DNA of 64,000 bases from Saprospiraceae bacterium (GTDB lineage: Bacteria; Bacteroidota; Bacteroidia; Chitinophagales; Saprospiraceae): NCBI GenBank assembly GCA_016715105.1, contig JADKBO010000018.1, forward strand, positions 1 through 64,000, given 5' to 3'. Positions within the stretch are counted from its first letter, which is position 1; each line of letters starts with the position of its first letter. This document shows positions 7,240 to 16,113 of this stretch, piece by piece. Below the pieces are notes generated by a model that saw nothing but the letters and a program-made list of their open reading frames with translations, searched no databases and was not told the DNA's origin. Position numbers and translations under genes: made by a program.

Positions 7240-9378
7240 ATGACTCAGTCAGAAACATTTTACTACGACAACAAAATAGTGAGGGACTTTGGAGTGGCAA
7301 CTGCACTTTGGTGCGTTGTAGCTTTTACAGTAGGTCTCATTGCAGCCCTGCAATTAGTCTGGCCTGCTGCCAACCTTTCTTTAGAATACACTACATTCGG
7401 TAGGCTTCGCCCATTACATACAAATGCGGCGATTTTTGCATTTGTGGGCAATGGAATTTTCATGGGTGTTTATTATTCACTGCAAAGATTGCTCAAGACA
7501 AGAATGTACAGCGATCTGCTTTCCAAGATTCATTTTTGGGGATGGCAGCTGATAATTGTTGCTGCAGCTTTAACATTGCCTCTCGGTATCACAAGTTCTA
7601 AAGAATATGCTGAACTTGAATGGCCTATTGACATAGCCATTGCCTTGGTTTGGGTTGTTTTTGGAATTAATATGTTTGGTACAATCCTGAAAAGGCGTGA
7701 AAATCACCTTTATGTGGCTATTTGGTTTTACATAGCCACTTGGATTACAGTTACTATTTTACACATTTTCAACAACTTGGAAATCCCTGTGAGTGCGTTC
7801 AAAAGTATCCCAGTTTTTGCTGGAGTCCAAGATGCATTAGTTCAATGGTGGTATGGACACAATGCCGTCGCTTTTTTCTTGACGACTCCATATTTGGGGT
7901 TGATGTATTACTTCTTGCCCAAAGCTGCAAATAGACCAGTGTATTCATATAAATTGAGTATCATCCACTTTTGGGCATTGATTTTTATATATATCTGGGC
8001 AGGACCTCACCACTTGCTTTATACTTCATTACCAGGTTGGGCTCAAGCACTGGGTACAGTATTTTCATTGATGTTGATCGCACCATCATGGGGTGGTATG
8101 CTCAATGGACTACTCACTTTGAGAGGGGCTTGGGATAAAGTTCGTCAGGATCCAGTTTTGAAATTTATGGTGGTGGCCATCACAGCTTATGGTATGGCTA
8201 CATTGGAAGGCCCATTGTTGAGTATTAAGTCAGTGAATGCTATCAGTCACTATACCGACTGGACAATAGCCCATGTTCACGTAGGTACACTAGGATGGAA
8301 TGGAATGTTGACCTTCGGTATTTTGTATTGGTTATGGCCAAGACTTTATGGTAATAAATTGTTTTCAACCAAATTAGCCAATTTACACTTTTGGTTGGGA
8401 ACTCTGGGTATCATCTTTTATACAGTTCCAATTTATTGGGCGGGTTGGACTCAAAGCATGATGTGGAAACAATTTGGAGCAGATGGTTTATTGGTATACT
8501 CCAACTTTCTAGAAACTGTGACCCAAATTTTACCAATGTATATGTTGCGCGTACTAGGAGGTACGATTTATATCACTGGTGCATTTGTAATGGTTTACAA
8601 TTTGATCAAAACTGCAAGGTCAGGAAAATTGATTGCAAATGTGGAAGCTAGTGCGCCTGCTAGAGCAGTTGCTGGGTCACATAAAGGAGAATACTGGCAC
8701 AAATGGATTGAAAGAAAACCAATTACCATGTTGATTGCAAGTGCAGTAGTTGTTGCTATTGGAGGCCTTGTTGAAATCTTTCCGATGATGCTCATAGACA
8801 ACAACGTGCCTAAAATTGCCTCAGTTAAGCCGTACACACCACTAGAGTTGGAAGGAAGGGACATTTACATAAAAGAAGGCTGTGTAGGTTGTCACTCCCA
8901 AATGGTCAGACCGTTCAGATCAGAAACTGAGCGATATGGCGAGTATTCCAAATCAGGAGAATTTATTTATGACCGACCATTTTTATGGGGTAGTAAGAGA
9001 ACTGGTCCAGATTTGCATAGGGTAGGAGGAAAGTATCCGAATTCATGGCATTACAATCACATGAAAGATCCGGAAACAATGTCACCAGGTTCCATCATGC
9101 CACCTTATCCTTGGTTGCTTAAAAAGGAAATAAATTCAGACTATACAGCTGCGAAAATAAAGGTTTTACAAACATTGAATACGCCATATCCAAATGGTTA
9201 TGCAGATAGAGCAGTGGCTGATTTGAAATTACAAGCTCAGGGAATAGCTGACGACTTGCGAAAAAATGGTGTTGAGGTAGAAGGACTTGAAAATAAAGAA
9301 ATTGTAGCTCTTATTGCCTATCTGCAACGCCTGGGTACAGACATAAAACCAAAGGCAACAGTAGAAAGAATTCAATAA
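7240..9378 (+). CDS. ccoNO: Fused cbb3 oxidase subunits I and II (CcoN-CcoO)
   Basis: 712 residues, start at ATG 7240 (MTQSETFYYD). Residues 1-480 are CcoN, the catalytic haem-copper subunit: low-spin haem ligand His60 (GRLRPLHTNAA), Cu(B) His207 (WWYGHNAVAF) and the pair His257-His258 (WAGPHHLLY) with Tyr251 in the same helix as the cross-linked Tyr of cbb3 enzymes, and the haem ligands His345/His347 (WTIAHVHVGTLGW). After a linker (about 480-495) and one membrane span comes CcoO, a membrane-anchored monohaem cytochrome c with CVGCH at 547-551 and a Met ligand candidate in GSIMPPYPWL. Bacteroidota commonly carry this fusion, whereas Proteobacteria encode separate proteins. It reduces O2 with high affinity and pumps protons in the inner membrane. 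Confidence 0.97.
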   Translation: MTQSETFYYDNKIVRDFGVATALWCVVAFTVGLIAALQLVWPAANLSLEYTTFGRLRPLHTNAAIFAFVGNGIFMGVYYSLQRLLKTRMYSDLLSKIHFWGWQLIIVAAALTLPLGITSSKEYAELEWPIDIAIALVWVVFGINMFGTILKRRENHLYVAIWFYIATWITVTILHIFNNLEIPVSAFKSIPVFAGVQDALVQWWYGHNAVAFFLTTPYLGLMYYFLPKAANRPVYSYKLSIIHFWALIFIYIWAGPHHLLYTSLPGWAQALGTVFSLMLIAPSWGGMLNGLLTLRGAWDKVRQDPVLKFMVVAITAYGMATLEGPLLSIKSVNAISHYTDWTIAHVHVGTLGWNGMLTFGILYWLWPRLYGNKLFSTKLANLHFWLGTLGIIFYTVPIYWAGWTQSMMWKQFGADGLLVYSNFLETVTQILPMYMLRVLGGTIYITGAFVMVYNLIKTARSGKLIANVEASAPARAVAGSHKGEYWHKWIERKPITMLIASAVVVAIGGLVEIFPMMLIDNNVPKIASVKPYTPLELEGRDIYIKEGCVGCHSQMVRPFRSETERYGEYSKSGEFIYDRPFLWGSKRTGPDLHRVGGKYPNSWHYNHMKDPETMSPGSIMPPYPWLLKKEINSDYTAAKIKVLQTLNTPYPNGYADRAVADLKLQAQGIADDLRKNGVEVEGLENKEIVALIAYLQRLGTDIKPKATVERIQ

Positions 9379-9396
9379 CCACTTTAATCTAAGATC

Positions 9397-9576
9397 ATGT
9401 ATAAATATATTCTACAGTCAGCAGGCAACATCAATTGGATGGCCATTTTCGCTCTGCTTACCTTTTTGTTCATCTTTTTGATGGGTGTTGTCCTTGCTTT
9501 TGCCAAAGATAAAGAACAGATCAAGCATTTTGCTTCGTTGCCTCTTGAAGATGGCCAAAAAGAGCCAATCCAATAA
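9397..9576 (+). CDS. ccoQ: cbb3 oxidase small subunit CcoQ
   Basis: 59 residues: a short N-terminus, one hydrophobic span (AIFALLTFLFIFLMGVVLAF) and a charged tail (KDKEQIKHFASLPLEDG). Size, topology and position between ccoNO and ccoP identify it as CcoQ/FixQ, which stabilises the association of CcoP with the core. The similarity at sequence level is low, as usual for this family. Confidence 0.8.
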   Translation: MYKYILQSAGNINWMAIFALLTFLFIFLMGVVLAFAKDKEQIKHFASLPLEDGQKEPIQ

Positions 9577-9603
9577 TTTTTAGAATTTATTAAATCAAAA
9601 AAA

Positions 9604-10469
9604 ATGAATTTTACCAATTTTATATACATCGCCGCAGCAAAACCTGCGGATACCACTCAACAAATACTCAAGTGGAGTTTGAACAATGTTTTTGTCATCA
9701 TGGCCGCTTTGATCGCATTTGGGGCCCTGTTTACGATCTGGCGTGTTTTCAACAAACTATCAGCAAGACAAACTGAGAATTATTATAGAGAACATGGTAT
9801 GACAACTCCAACTGTACAACCTGTAAAATTTGCTTTTCCAGGTTTGAAAAAAATCAATGATGCCATGTGGAAATTGGTACCCATCGAGCAAGAAGCAGAC
9901 ATTGATTTAGGTCATGAGTATGATGGTATCAGAGAATTGGACAATCGCTTGCCTCCTTGGTGGTTATACATTTTTTATGGAACCATTTTATTTGCGGTGA
10001 TCTATAGCTATCTGTATATTTTTACAGATAAAGGCCAGACACAAGCTCAAGAATATGAGTACGCTATGGAAGTCTCAGCGGACGAGAAAAGAGCTTTCTT
10101 ATCTCAACAAGCTAATGCGATTGATGAAAATTCAGTAGTGGCCCTTACTGATGAAGTTGCACTCAAAGAGGGTAAAGCTATTTTTACGAGTACTTGTGCT
10201 GCATGCCATGGACAGGGAGGTGAAGGAGGAGTAGGTCCTAATTTTGCCGATAAGTATTGGATACACGGTGGATCTATAAAAAATATTTTACCACTGTAAA
10301 ATATGGTGTACCTGAAAAGGGGATGATCTCTTGGCAATCTCAGTTAAGTCCATCGGCCATGCAAAAAGTAAGTAGTTATATACTCACATTAGGTGGTACC
10401 AATCCACCAAATCAAAAAGAAAAACAAGGTACTTTATATGTGCCGGAAGAAACACAAGAAAAATTGTAA
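9604..10469 (+). CDS. ccoP: cbb3 oxidase subunit III, monohaem cytochrome c (CcoP)
   Basis: About 288 residues after joining. Two membrane spans (about 27-48 and 120-140) flank the N-terminal domain; the motif LDNRLPPWWLYIFYGTI is the conserved FixP_N region. One c-type haem site follows, CAACH at 198-202 (ACHGQGGEGGVGPNFAD), with the Met ligand in GVPEKGMISWQ. Proteobacterial CcoP has two haems; only one is present here. The frame breaks at the T run 10286-10289: with one more T the text reads SIKNIFTTVKYGVPEKGM, which is the normal family sequence, so the split is probably an assembly error. Confidence 0.92.
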
Positions 10470-10475
10470 AAGTTG

Positions 10476-11990
10476 ATGGAAGAGCATTTTGAGTATACAG
10501 AAGTTACCAATGAAGAACATAGGGATCATATTGCCACAGTAGATTCAAAGGGGAAACGCATTTGGATTTATGCCAAAAAAGTAAGCGGTAAGTTCTTTAA
10601 TTACAGGCAAGTGCTCTCTATTTTCTTGTTGATCGTTTTATTTGGTCTTCCATGGCTTAGGCATGACGGGGCGCCTGTCTTTCTATTCAATATTTTGGAG
10701 GGTAAATTTATCCTTTTTGGAAACCATTTTACCCATCAGGATTTTCATTTGTTCGTGGTAGGAATGCTTACTGCAGTCGTTTTTATCATTTTGTTTACAG
10801 CCATTTTTGGTAGGTTATTCTGTGGATGGATTTGCCCCCAAACCATCTTTATGGAAATGGTTTTCAGAAGAATAGAATTTGCCATAGAAGGCGACGCCAA
10901 TGCACAAAAAAGATTAAATGCTTCACCCCTCAATTTTGATAAGATTTGGAAGAAGGCCCTCAAACATGGAATTTTCATTCTATTCTCCATTGTAATAAGC
11001 CATACTTTTTTGTCTTACATCATTGGCACCGACGAAGTGGGCAAACTAATCACATCTAATCCTGCAGAACACTGGCAAGGACTATTGGCTATGGTAATTT
11101 TCACCATCGTATTTTATGGTGTATTTGCAAGATTGAGAGAGCAAGTATGTACAACCATCTGCCCTTATGGAAGATTACAAGGTGTTTTGTTGGATGAAAA
11201 TTCTTTGGCGGTAGCCTATGACTTTGTACGAGGTGAACCTAGAGGTAAATTGACCAAAGCAAGACAAGGCAAAAAATCTGATTGTAAGGATGGATGTTCA
11301 ACTTGTAAAACAAATGGAAGTACTTGTCCATCAGATGCTCTAAATGATTACTTTACGGAACTCACCCCAAAACTCGGAGACTGTATTGATTGCAAGTTAT
11401 GTGTTCAAGTTTGTCCTACAGGAATTGACATCAGGAATGGTACTCAACTAGAATGTGTCAATTGTACGGCATGTATGGATGCATGTGATGAAGTAATGCT
11501 CAAAATTGATAGACCTACGAGCTTGATTAGGATAGACAGCTACAACGGTATTGTGCATCAAAAGAAGAGTATTTGGAATACCAGAGTCGCAGCTTATTCG
11601 GCTGTCTTGGTAGCTTTGATCGGCTTGGAATCTTTTTTATTCATGTCTAGAAATCCGGTTGAAACACTGTTTTTGCGTACCCCGGGCATGTTATTTCAAA
11701 AAACTGAAGACAACCAAATATCCAACTTATATAATTATCAAATCATCAATAAATCAGCAGATGCCACTGACGATTTGACTTTTAAAGTGACCAATGTTCA
11801 AGGAGCTACAGTGACATTTGTTGGAGAAAAACCAACCTTGAAAAAAGATGAAATTTCAGAAGGAGCAGTTTTTATCAAACTTCCGCCGGAACAAATTAAA
11901 CAAAGTAAAACCGATCTACACATTGAAGTATATAGCAAAGGTCAAATGATTGACGAGTTAGAAACTACTTTTTTTGGACCTGATAAATAA
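10476..11990 (+). CDS. ccoG: cbb3 maturation / copper-reductase membrane ferredoxin CcoG
   Basis: 504 residues, start ATG at 10476 (6 bases behind the ccoP stop). Several membrane spans in the N-terminal half include the conserved GRLFCGWICPQTIFMEMVFR. Two [4Fe-4S] clusters are bound by CIDCKLCVQVCP and CVNCTACMDACD, and an Ig-like FixG_C domain ends the protein (about 380-500). Family knowledge: CcoG/FixG reduces Cu(II) for the copper delivered to cbb3 oxidase. It is translationally close to ccoP and ccoH. Confidence 0.93.
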   Translation: MEEHFEYTEVTNEEHRDHIATVDSKGKRIWIYAKKVSGKFFNYRQVLSIFLLIVLFGLPWLRHDGAPVFLFNILEGKFILFGNHFTHQDFHLFVVGMLTAVVFIILFTAIFGRLFCGWICPQTIFMEMVFRRIEFAIEGDANAQKRLNASPLNFDKIWKKALKHGIFILFSIVISHTFLSYIIGTDEVGKLITSNPAEHWQGLLAMVIFTIVFYGVFARLREQVCTTICPYGRLQGVLLDENSLAVAYDFVRGEPRGKLTKARQGKKSDCKDGCSTCKTNGSTCPSDALNDYFTELTPKLGDCIDCKLCVQVCPTGIDIRNGTQLECVNCTACMDACDEVMLKIDRPTSLIRIDSYNGIVHQKKSIWNTRVAAYSAVLVALIGLESFLFMSRNPVETLFLRTPGMLFQKTEDNQISNLYNYQIINKSADATDDLTFKVTNVQGATVTFVGEKPTLKKDEISEGAVFIKLPPEQIKQSKTDLHIEVYSKGQMIDELETTFFGPDK

Positions 11991-11998
11991 TAATAAAA

Positions 11999-12463
11999 AT
12001 GACTGAGATAATAAAAAGAAGATGGGAGTGGAATTTTGGAACAGCAATTTATGCTTTCTTAATATGTTTCATCGCTATGCTGGTAACTGTGGTCATAAAA
12101 TCCAGATCAGTGGATCATTCACTTGTTTATGATGATTATTACGACAAAGACATCCACTATCAAAACCAATATGATAAACTCCAGAATTACAATCAAAATA
12201 TTGAAAGCAACAAATTAGCTATGTCCTATAGGGATCAATATTTGGACTTTATATTTACCCAAAATGCAGGTGATGTAAATGGGAAAATATTTTTCTACAG
12301 GCCATCCGATAAAAGTATGGACTTCGTTAAAGATTTGAAATTGAATGATTTACAAACATACTCTATATCAAAAGATCAACTCTCAACAGGCAAATGGAAA
12401 GCCAAAGTAGAATGGCAATCTGCAGGTGTAGATTATTACAAAGAATTTGAAATCTTTATCTGA
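11999..12463 (+). CDS. ccoH: FixH-family cbb3 assembly protein (CcoH)
   Basis: 154 residues with a single N-terminal membrane span (ATIYAFLICFIAMLVTVVI-like region at about 14-36) and a periplasmic domain that begins VDHSLVYDDYYDKDIHYQ, the usual FixH pattern (L-V-x-x-x-Y-Y-x-x-x). FixH/CcoH interacts with CcoI and CcoN during assembly. It lies 8 bases after ccoG, and its TGA overlaps the ATG of the next gene (TGATG), so the two are translationally coupled. Confidence 0.85.
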   Translation: MTEIIKRRWEWNFGTAIYAFLICFIAMLVTVVIKSRSVDHSLVYDDYYDKDIHYQNQYDKLQNYNQNIESNKLAMSYRDQYLDFIFTQNAGDVNGKIFFYRPSDKSMDFVKDLKLNDLQTYSISKDQLSTGKWKAKVEWQSAGVDYYKEFEIFI

Positions 12464-13176
12464 TGTGGTTTCTGGTATTGGCTTTTAACATGGGTTTGCT
12501 GGCAAGTTTGCACTGCATTGGAATGTGTGGACCGCTCAGTATTCTTGCGCACACAAACATGAAAAAGTCTACTGGATCTTTTGGTCAGGTTTCTTCTACC
12601 ATCCTTTATCAATTTGGCAGAACCATTGCTTACATGGCATTAGGTTTGATTTTTGGCTTAGTTGGTCAGGCTTTTGGTTTTGTTGGCCTTCAAAAAGTGG
12701 TGACGATTATAATGGGCACTGGTCTGATAGTGGTTGGCCTTTTTTCCTTAAATATTGATCGATTGATGGGCAAATCGCCATTAATTGAGAAAAGTTCAAA
12801 GCTGATTATCAAGGTATTAACACGCTATTATGAAAGAAGTGGTAACACCTCAGTCTTGGTAGTCGGCTTTCTTAATGGACTCATACCATGCGGTATTGTG
12901 TATTTTGCGTTGGCTTCTGCCACCGCAGCAATGAGTTTGCAAGAAAGTGTATTATACATGCTTTTCTTTGGTTTGGGAACCACTCCTTTGATGGTGCTTT
13001 TTACCCTTTTTGGCAATGGCATTAAAAGCAAATTCAATCTTTCCTATCAAAAAATCCTTCCTTGGTTTGCATTTTTTACAGGCTTTGTGATGATCTGGCG
13101 GAGTTTTGCCATTGAAATTCCAATGGACTTGAGCTTGATATTGAGCATGAAAAATCCTGTCATGTGCCATTGGTAA
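12463..13176 (+). CDS. TauE/SafE-like (DsbD-type) membrane protein of the cbb3 operon
   Basis: 237 residues, mostly hydrophobic, about six spans. It starts MWFLVLAFNMGLLASLHCIGMCGPL: the GxxxSLHCIGMCGP motif is characteristic of the 'sulfite exporter TauE/SafE family' protein that closes cco operons in many bacteria, and a second half-repeat has GFLNGLIPCGIVYFAL with a conserved Pro-Cys-Gly. The paired Cys motifs suggest copper or thiol handling and not sulfite export. It is translationally coupled to ccoH and is the last gene of the operon. Confidence 0.85.
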   Translation: MWFLVLAFNMGLLASLHCIGMCGPLSILAHTNMKKSTGSFGQVSSTILYQFGRTIAYMALGLIFGLVGQAFGFVGLQKVVTIIMGTGLIVVGLFSLNIDRLMGKSPLIEKSSKLIIKVLTRYYERSGNTSVLVVGFLNGLIPCGIVYFALASATAAMSLQESVLYMLFFGLGTTPLMVLFTLFGNGIKSKFNLSYQKILPWFAFFTGFVMIWRSFAIEIPMDLSLILSMKNPVMCHW

Positions 13177-13557
13177 TCCAAAAGCATTCTTTCTCTTCAT
13201 AAGTTGTTCCTTTTGCAAGCCAAATAAAATTGTTGTATCATCTGTTTGGTAAATGGCTTGAATCTTTTCATCCACAATAACTTCTTTTTATTTCCATTTT
13301 ATCTCGTTTATTTACTGGTTGAATTAATGTACAATTCAATTCAATAAGCTATCTCTAATGTGTTGACTAGTAAGGGTTATGCTCTTTTTTGGTTTTAATA
13401 ATTACTCAAAGTGATTCCATTGTTTTAACCAACTCATTTCAAATAATGCAACGGTCATTTTATTTGAAAACACAAAAATCTGAAGAAAAATAAATCCAAA
13501 AAATTCAACCCATTCGTAAGTAGGGTAATAATAAAAGTTAGAGATGAAATCAAAAAC
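13177..13557. other. 381-base intergenic region with one inverted repeat
   Basis: No coding signal is convincing. An inverted repeat TTGAATT-N7-AATTCAA lies at 13319-13339 and may be an operator. The rest is AT-rich; a minus-strand reading frame that overlaps the preceding gene looks like a shadow. Confidence 0.4.
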
Positions 13558-13971
13558 ATGTTCAAACGAATCGCCCTCGGTACTTTCTTAAGTGTTTTAT
13601 TACTCTTTGGAATTGTCGTTTACCACATAGGCACAATGCCTCCCATAGACAATGCTACCGTACAAATTAGCAGGATAGACTTTGATCAAAAACTGGATTC
13701 CATCAAGTCAATTGAAATTAAGAATTCTATTAGATCAATCAATGGTGTCAAAAACGACGTCATAATCAAGGAAAACGTGCTTGTTTACTTTCATGACAAT
13801 AGAATAGCCGATTCAAAACAAGTTTATGAAGCATTGATGACTAAGGTTGATATGAAAGCTAAAAGATTTGAAGTACCAGCTGACCTTGTAAATAAAAGCA
13901 CATGCCCTGTCACCGGTACCAATGGAATCATCAATAAATTTACTTCGACCGTTCAACATATTTTTAATTAA
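13558..13971 (+). CDS. Small membrane-anchored protein with HMA-like fold
   Basis: 137 residues: an N-terminal span (LGTFLSVLLLFGIVVYHIG) and a soluble part whose pattern (SIKSIEIKNSIRSINGVKND, then VLVYFHDNRIADSKQVYEAL) resembles the beta-alpha-beta-beta-alpha-beta ferredoxin-like fold of heavy-metal-associated domains, but without their CxxC. The only Cys sits in a CPVTG motif near the C-terminus (STCPVTGTNG). I do not know a named family. It lies 12 bases before the truncated-globin lipoprotein, so the two are probably co-transcribed. A role in copper or haem traffic next to the oxidase operon is only a guess from position. Confidence 0.65.
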   Translation: MFKRIALGTFLSVLLLFGIVVYHIGTMPPIDNATVQISRIDFDQKLDSIKSIEIKNSIRSINGVKNDVIIKENVLVYFHDNRIADSKQVYEALMTKVDMKAKRFEVPADLVNKSTCPVTGTNGIINKFTSTVQHIFN

Positions 13972-13983
13972 TCAAAAACAGAA

Positions 13984-14568
13984 ATGATGACAAGAGTTTC
14001 AAAATTTGCAGTTTGCCTTTTTCTATCTAGTTTCTTTCTTTTTACCTCCTGTGGTAAAGATGAAGAAATGGTCACTGACCCAACCATTTATGAAAGATTG
14101 GGAGGAAGCACAATGGTTGCAGACCCCGACAATCCTGGCCAACAAATAGAAGCTGGTAGGTTGAGTTTCAGAAAAGTCGTAAATACTACCATTGGTTTGA
14201 TAGTGGCAGATATTACAGCTGGTGCTCCAGGAAATTTGCAAGCGCATTTTGCACCTGTACTTGCAGAGACTGGAGCAACCCAAACCACCAATATTGCTAA
14301 ACTAAGTGATAATCTCACTGATTTCTTCTCCTTCAATACTGGAGGTACCAATGCGGTAAATACTTACTCAGGATTAAATATGGTTGACGCACATGATCCA
14401 GCAAAAAATGGTAGAATGGGTACGAAATCAAGCAGTGCTGATTATGATAAGTTTGTAGGTTTTGTAGGTGCAGCCGCACAGCAAAATGGTGTTGCAGCCA
14501 ATACTCAGTTATACACGGATATCGTGGCAGTATTAGAATCTTTAAGGGCTCCAATTGTTCAAAAATAG
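13984..14568 (+). CDS. Truncated-haemoglobin-like lipoprotein
   Basis: 194 residues. The N-terminus is a lipoprotein signal (VCLFLSSFFLFTSCGKDEEM, lipobox FTSC). The mature part starts TIYERLGGSTMV, the usual opening of group 1 truncated haemoglobins, and its C-terminal half (GLNMVDAHDPAKNGRMGTKS, then ADYDKFVGFVGAAAQQNGV) matches the F-helix region, with the His of VDAHD as the probable proximal haem ligand. A long Gly/Ala/Asn-rich middle replaces the compact family core, so the protein is larger than the usual 120-130 residues. The site is periplasmic or outer-membrane bound. Position after the cbb3 cluster suggests a link to O2 or NO handling (inference). A terminator follows at 14646. Confidence 0.7.
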   Translation: MMTRVSKFAVCLFLSSFFLFTSCGKDEEMVTDPTIYERLGGSTMVADPDNPGQQIEAGRLSFRKVVNTTIGLIVADITAGAPGNLQAHFAPVLAETGATQTTNIAKLSDNLTDFFSFNTGGTNAVNTYSGLNMVDAHDPAKNGRMGTKSSSADYDKFVGFVGAAAQQNGVAANTQLYTDIVAVLESLRAPIVQK

Positions 14569-14645
14569 ATTTCTATTTTTTAAAGCCTCAATAATAGTCG
14601 ATTCAAATTGGTAAATAAATTAGATTTAAAGGGCTTTAAAAATGA

Positions 14646-14687
14646 AGACTCTCTTGGTATGTAATGTATTAAGAGGGTCTTTTTTTG
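14646..14687 (+). terminator. Rho-independent terminator after the globin lipoprotein
   Basis: AGACTCTCTT and AAGAGGGTCT (14646-14655, 14671-14680) pair over 10 bp with one G-T wobble and are followed by six to seven T. Confidence 0.7.
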
Positions 14688-14844
14688 TAAATTATGATGG
14701 TTGAATCAAAATGGCGTGTATGAAACCTTTTTATATCTACTGCTGTAGAGAATAGGTTTGGTCTTACTTCTTTCGTCTGTTTTCTTCCCAATTATTATCA
14801 ATTTTAATTCCTACTTTTAGTGCTTCATTAGGTAGAATTCATGT

Positions 14845-16110
14845 ATGCTGCAAATTCCGGAAACGCGCAAAAAGAGAGTGGTGATTTTGGGTGCTGGCTT
14901 TGGAGGCCTCACAGTTGCTAAAAAACTAGATCAAAAAAAACATCAGATTGTCATTATTGATCGCAACAATTACCACCAATTTCAGCCTTTGTTTTATCAA
15001 GTAGCCATGGCTGGCCTCGAACCTTCTTCGATTTCTTTTCCATTGAGAAAGGCTTTTCAAAACAAAAAAGATGTCGTCATCAGGGTTGCTGAGGTAATAT
15101 CTGTAGATCCCATTCAGAAAAAAGTTGAAACCAGTGAAGGAGAATGTACCTATGATGTCCTTATTTTAGCCCTTGGAGCAACCACCAATTTTTATGGCAA
15201 CGAGCAGTTTGCCAAGCATACTTATGGACTCAAAAGTATTTCAGAAGCGTTGCAATTGAGAAACGATCTATTCAAAGATTTGGAATCTGCGATACTGGAA
15301 AGAGATTATGAAAAACGCCAAGGATACGTAGATATTACGATTGTTGGTGGTGGTGCGACCGGTGTGGAAGTTGCAGGTGCTTTAGCAGAACTCAAAAACT
15401 ACATTTTCCCAAAGGATTATACAGAGCTAGATTACAGAGAAGTTGATATTTATTTGATCCAAAGTGGGGATAAGTTACTCCAAGGGATGAGTGAGAAATC
15501 GTCCATAGCTGCAGAAGAGTTTTTGACAAAAATGGGAGTACATGTCATCAAAAACACCAAGGTCGTAGAGGTAGTCGGTGACGAAGTGACTTTGGGGACA
15601 GGACAAAAAATTAAATCTAGAAAAGTGGTATGGGCTGCTGGAATCACCTGTGTGAAAATTGCCGGTCTTCCCGAGCAATTATATACTTCTGGAAATAGAA
15701 TAAAAGTCAATGATCAATTACAAATCATTGATAATAAGGATGTATATGTAGTAGGAGATCAAGCATTACTTCAAAGTGAGATCTTTCCAAAAGGCCACCC
15801 ACAAGTTGCCCAAGTTGCCATTCAAATGGCCAATCAATTGTCAAAAAATCTCAACCAATCTACATCAAAGCCCTTTGTTTATAAAGATAGAGGTTCTATG
15901 GCTACGATAGGGAGAAATAAAGCATTGGTTGATTTGCCTCGTTTTCACTTCCACGGTTTCTTTGCATGGCTTGTTTGGTTGGTAGTGCATCTTTTCGCTT
16001 TGATTGGTGCAAAAAATAAGGTTTTTGTTTTTATAAACTGGGTTTGGAATTACTTTACCTTTGATCAATCATTGAGAATTATCCTCAAAGCAGACACTAA
16101 AAATCAATAA
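14845..16110 (+). CDS. ndh: Type II NADH dehydrogenase (NDH-2)
   Basis: 421-residue single-subunit FAD enzyme that oxidises NADH and reduces quinone without pumping protons. FAD-binding Rossmann motif VVILGAGFGGLTVAKKL near residue 13, NAD-binding motif ITIVGGGATGVEVAGALAEL near 170, and the second FAD motif KDVYVVGDQA near 300. The C-terminal part (FFAWLVWLVVHLFALIG) is the hydrophobic membrane anchor typical of the larger NDH-2 class. It lies downstream of the oxidase cluster and 3 bases before the TRAP-type binding protein, with which it may share a transcript. Confidence 0.92.
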   Translation: MLQIPETRKKRVVILGAGFGGLTVAKKLDQKKHQIVIIDRNNYHQFQPLFYQVAMAGLEPSSISFPLRKAFQNKKDVVIRVAEVISVDPIQKKVETSEGECTYDVLILALGATTNFYGNEQFAKHTYGLKSISEALQLRNDLFKDLESAILERDYEKRQGYVDITIVGGGATGVEVAGALAELKNYIFPKDYTELDYREVDIYLIQSGDKLLQGMSEKSSIAAEEFLTKMGVHVIKNTKVVEVVGDEVTLGTGQKIKSRKVVWAAGITCVKIAGLPEQLYTSGNRIKVNDQLQIIDNKDVYVVGDQALLQSEIFPKGHPQVAQVAIQMANQLSKNLNQSTSKPFVYKDRGSMATIGRNKALVDLPRFHFHGFFAWLVWLVVHLFALIGAKNKVFVFINWVWNYFTFDQSLRIILKADTKNQ

Positions 16111-16113
16111 GTT

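Noticed and set aside
12463..13176. True sulfite or taurine exporter
   Set aside because: Cys-containing HCIGMCGP and PCG motifs and coupling to ccoH fit the cbb3-associated branch, so a transport label would mislead.
12952..13275. Minus-strand ORF opposite the TauE/SafE-like gene
   Set aside because: Most of it is the reverse complement of a well-supported membrane protein gene, and its upstream part has no family signature.
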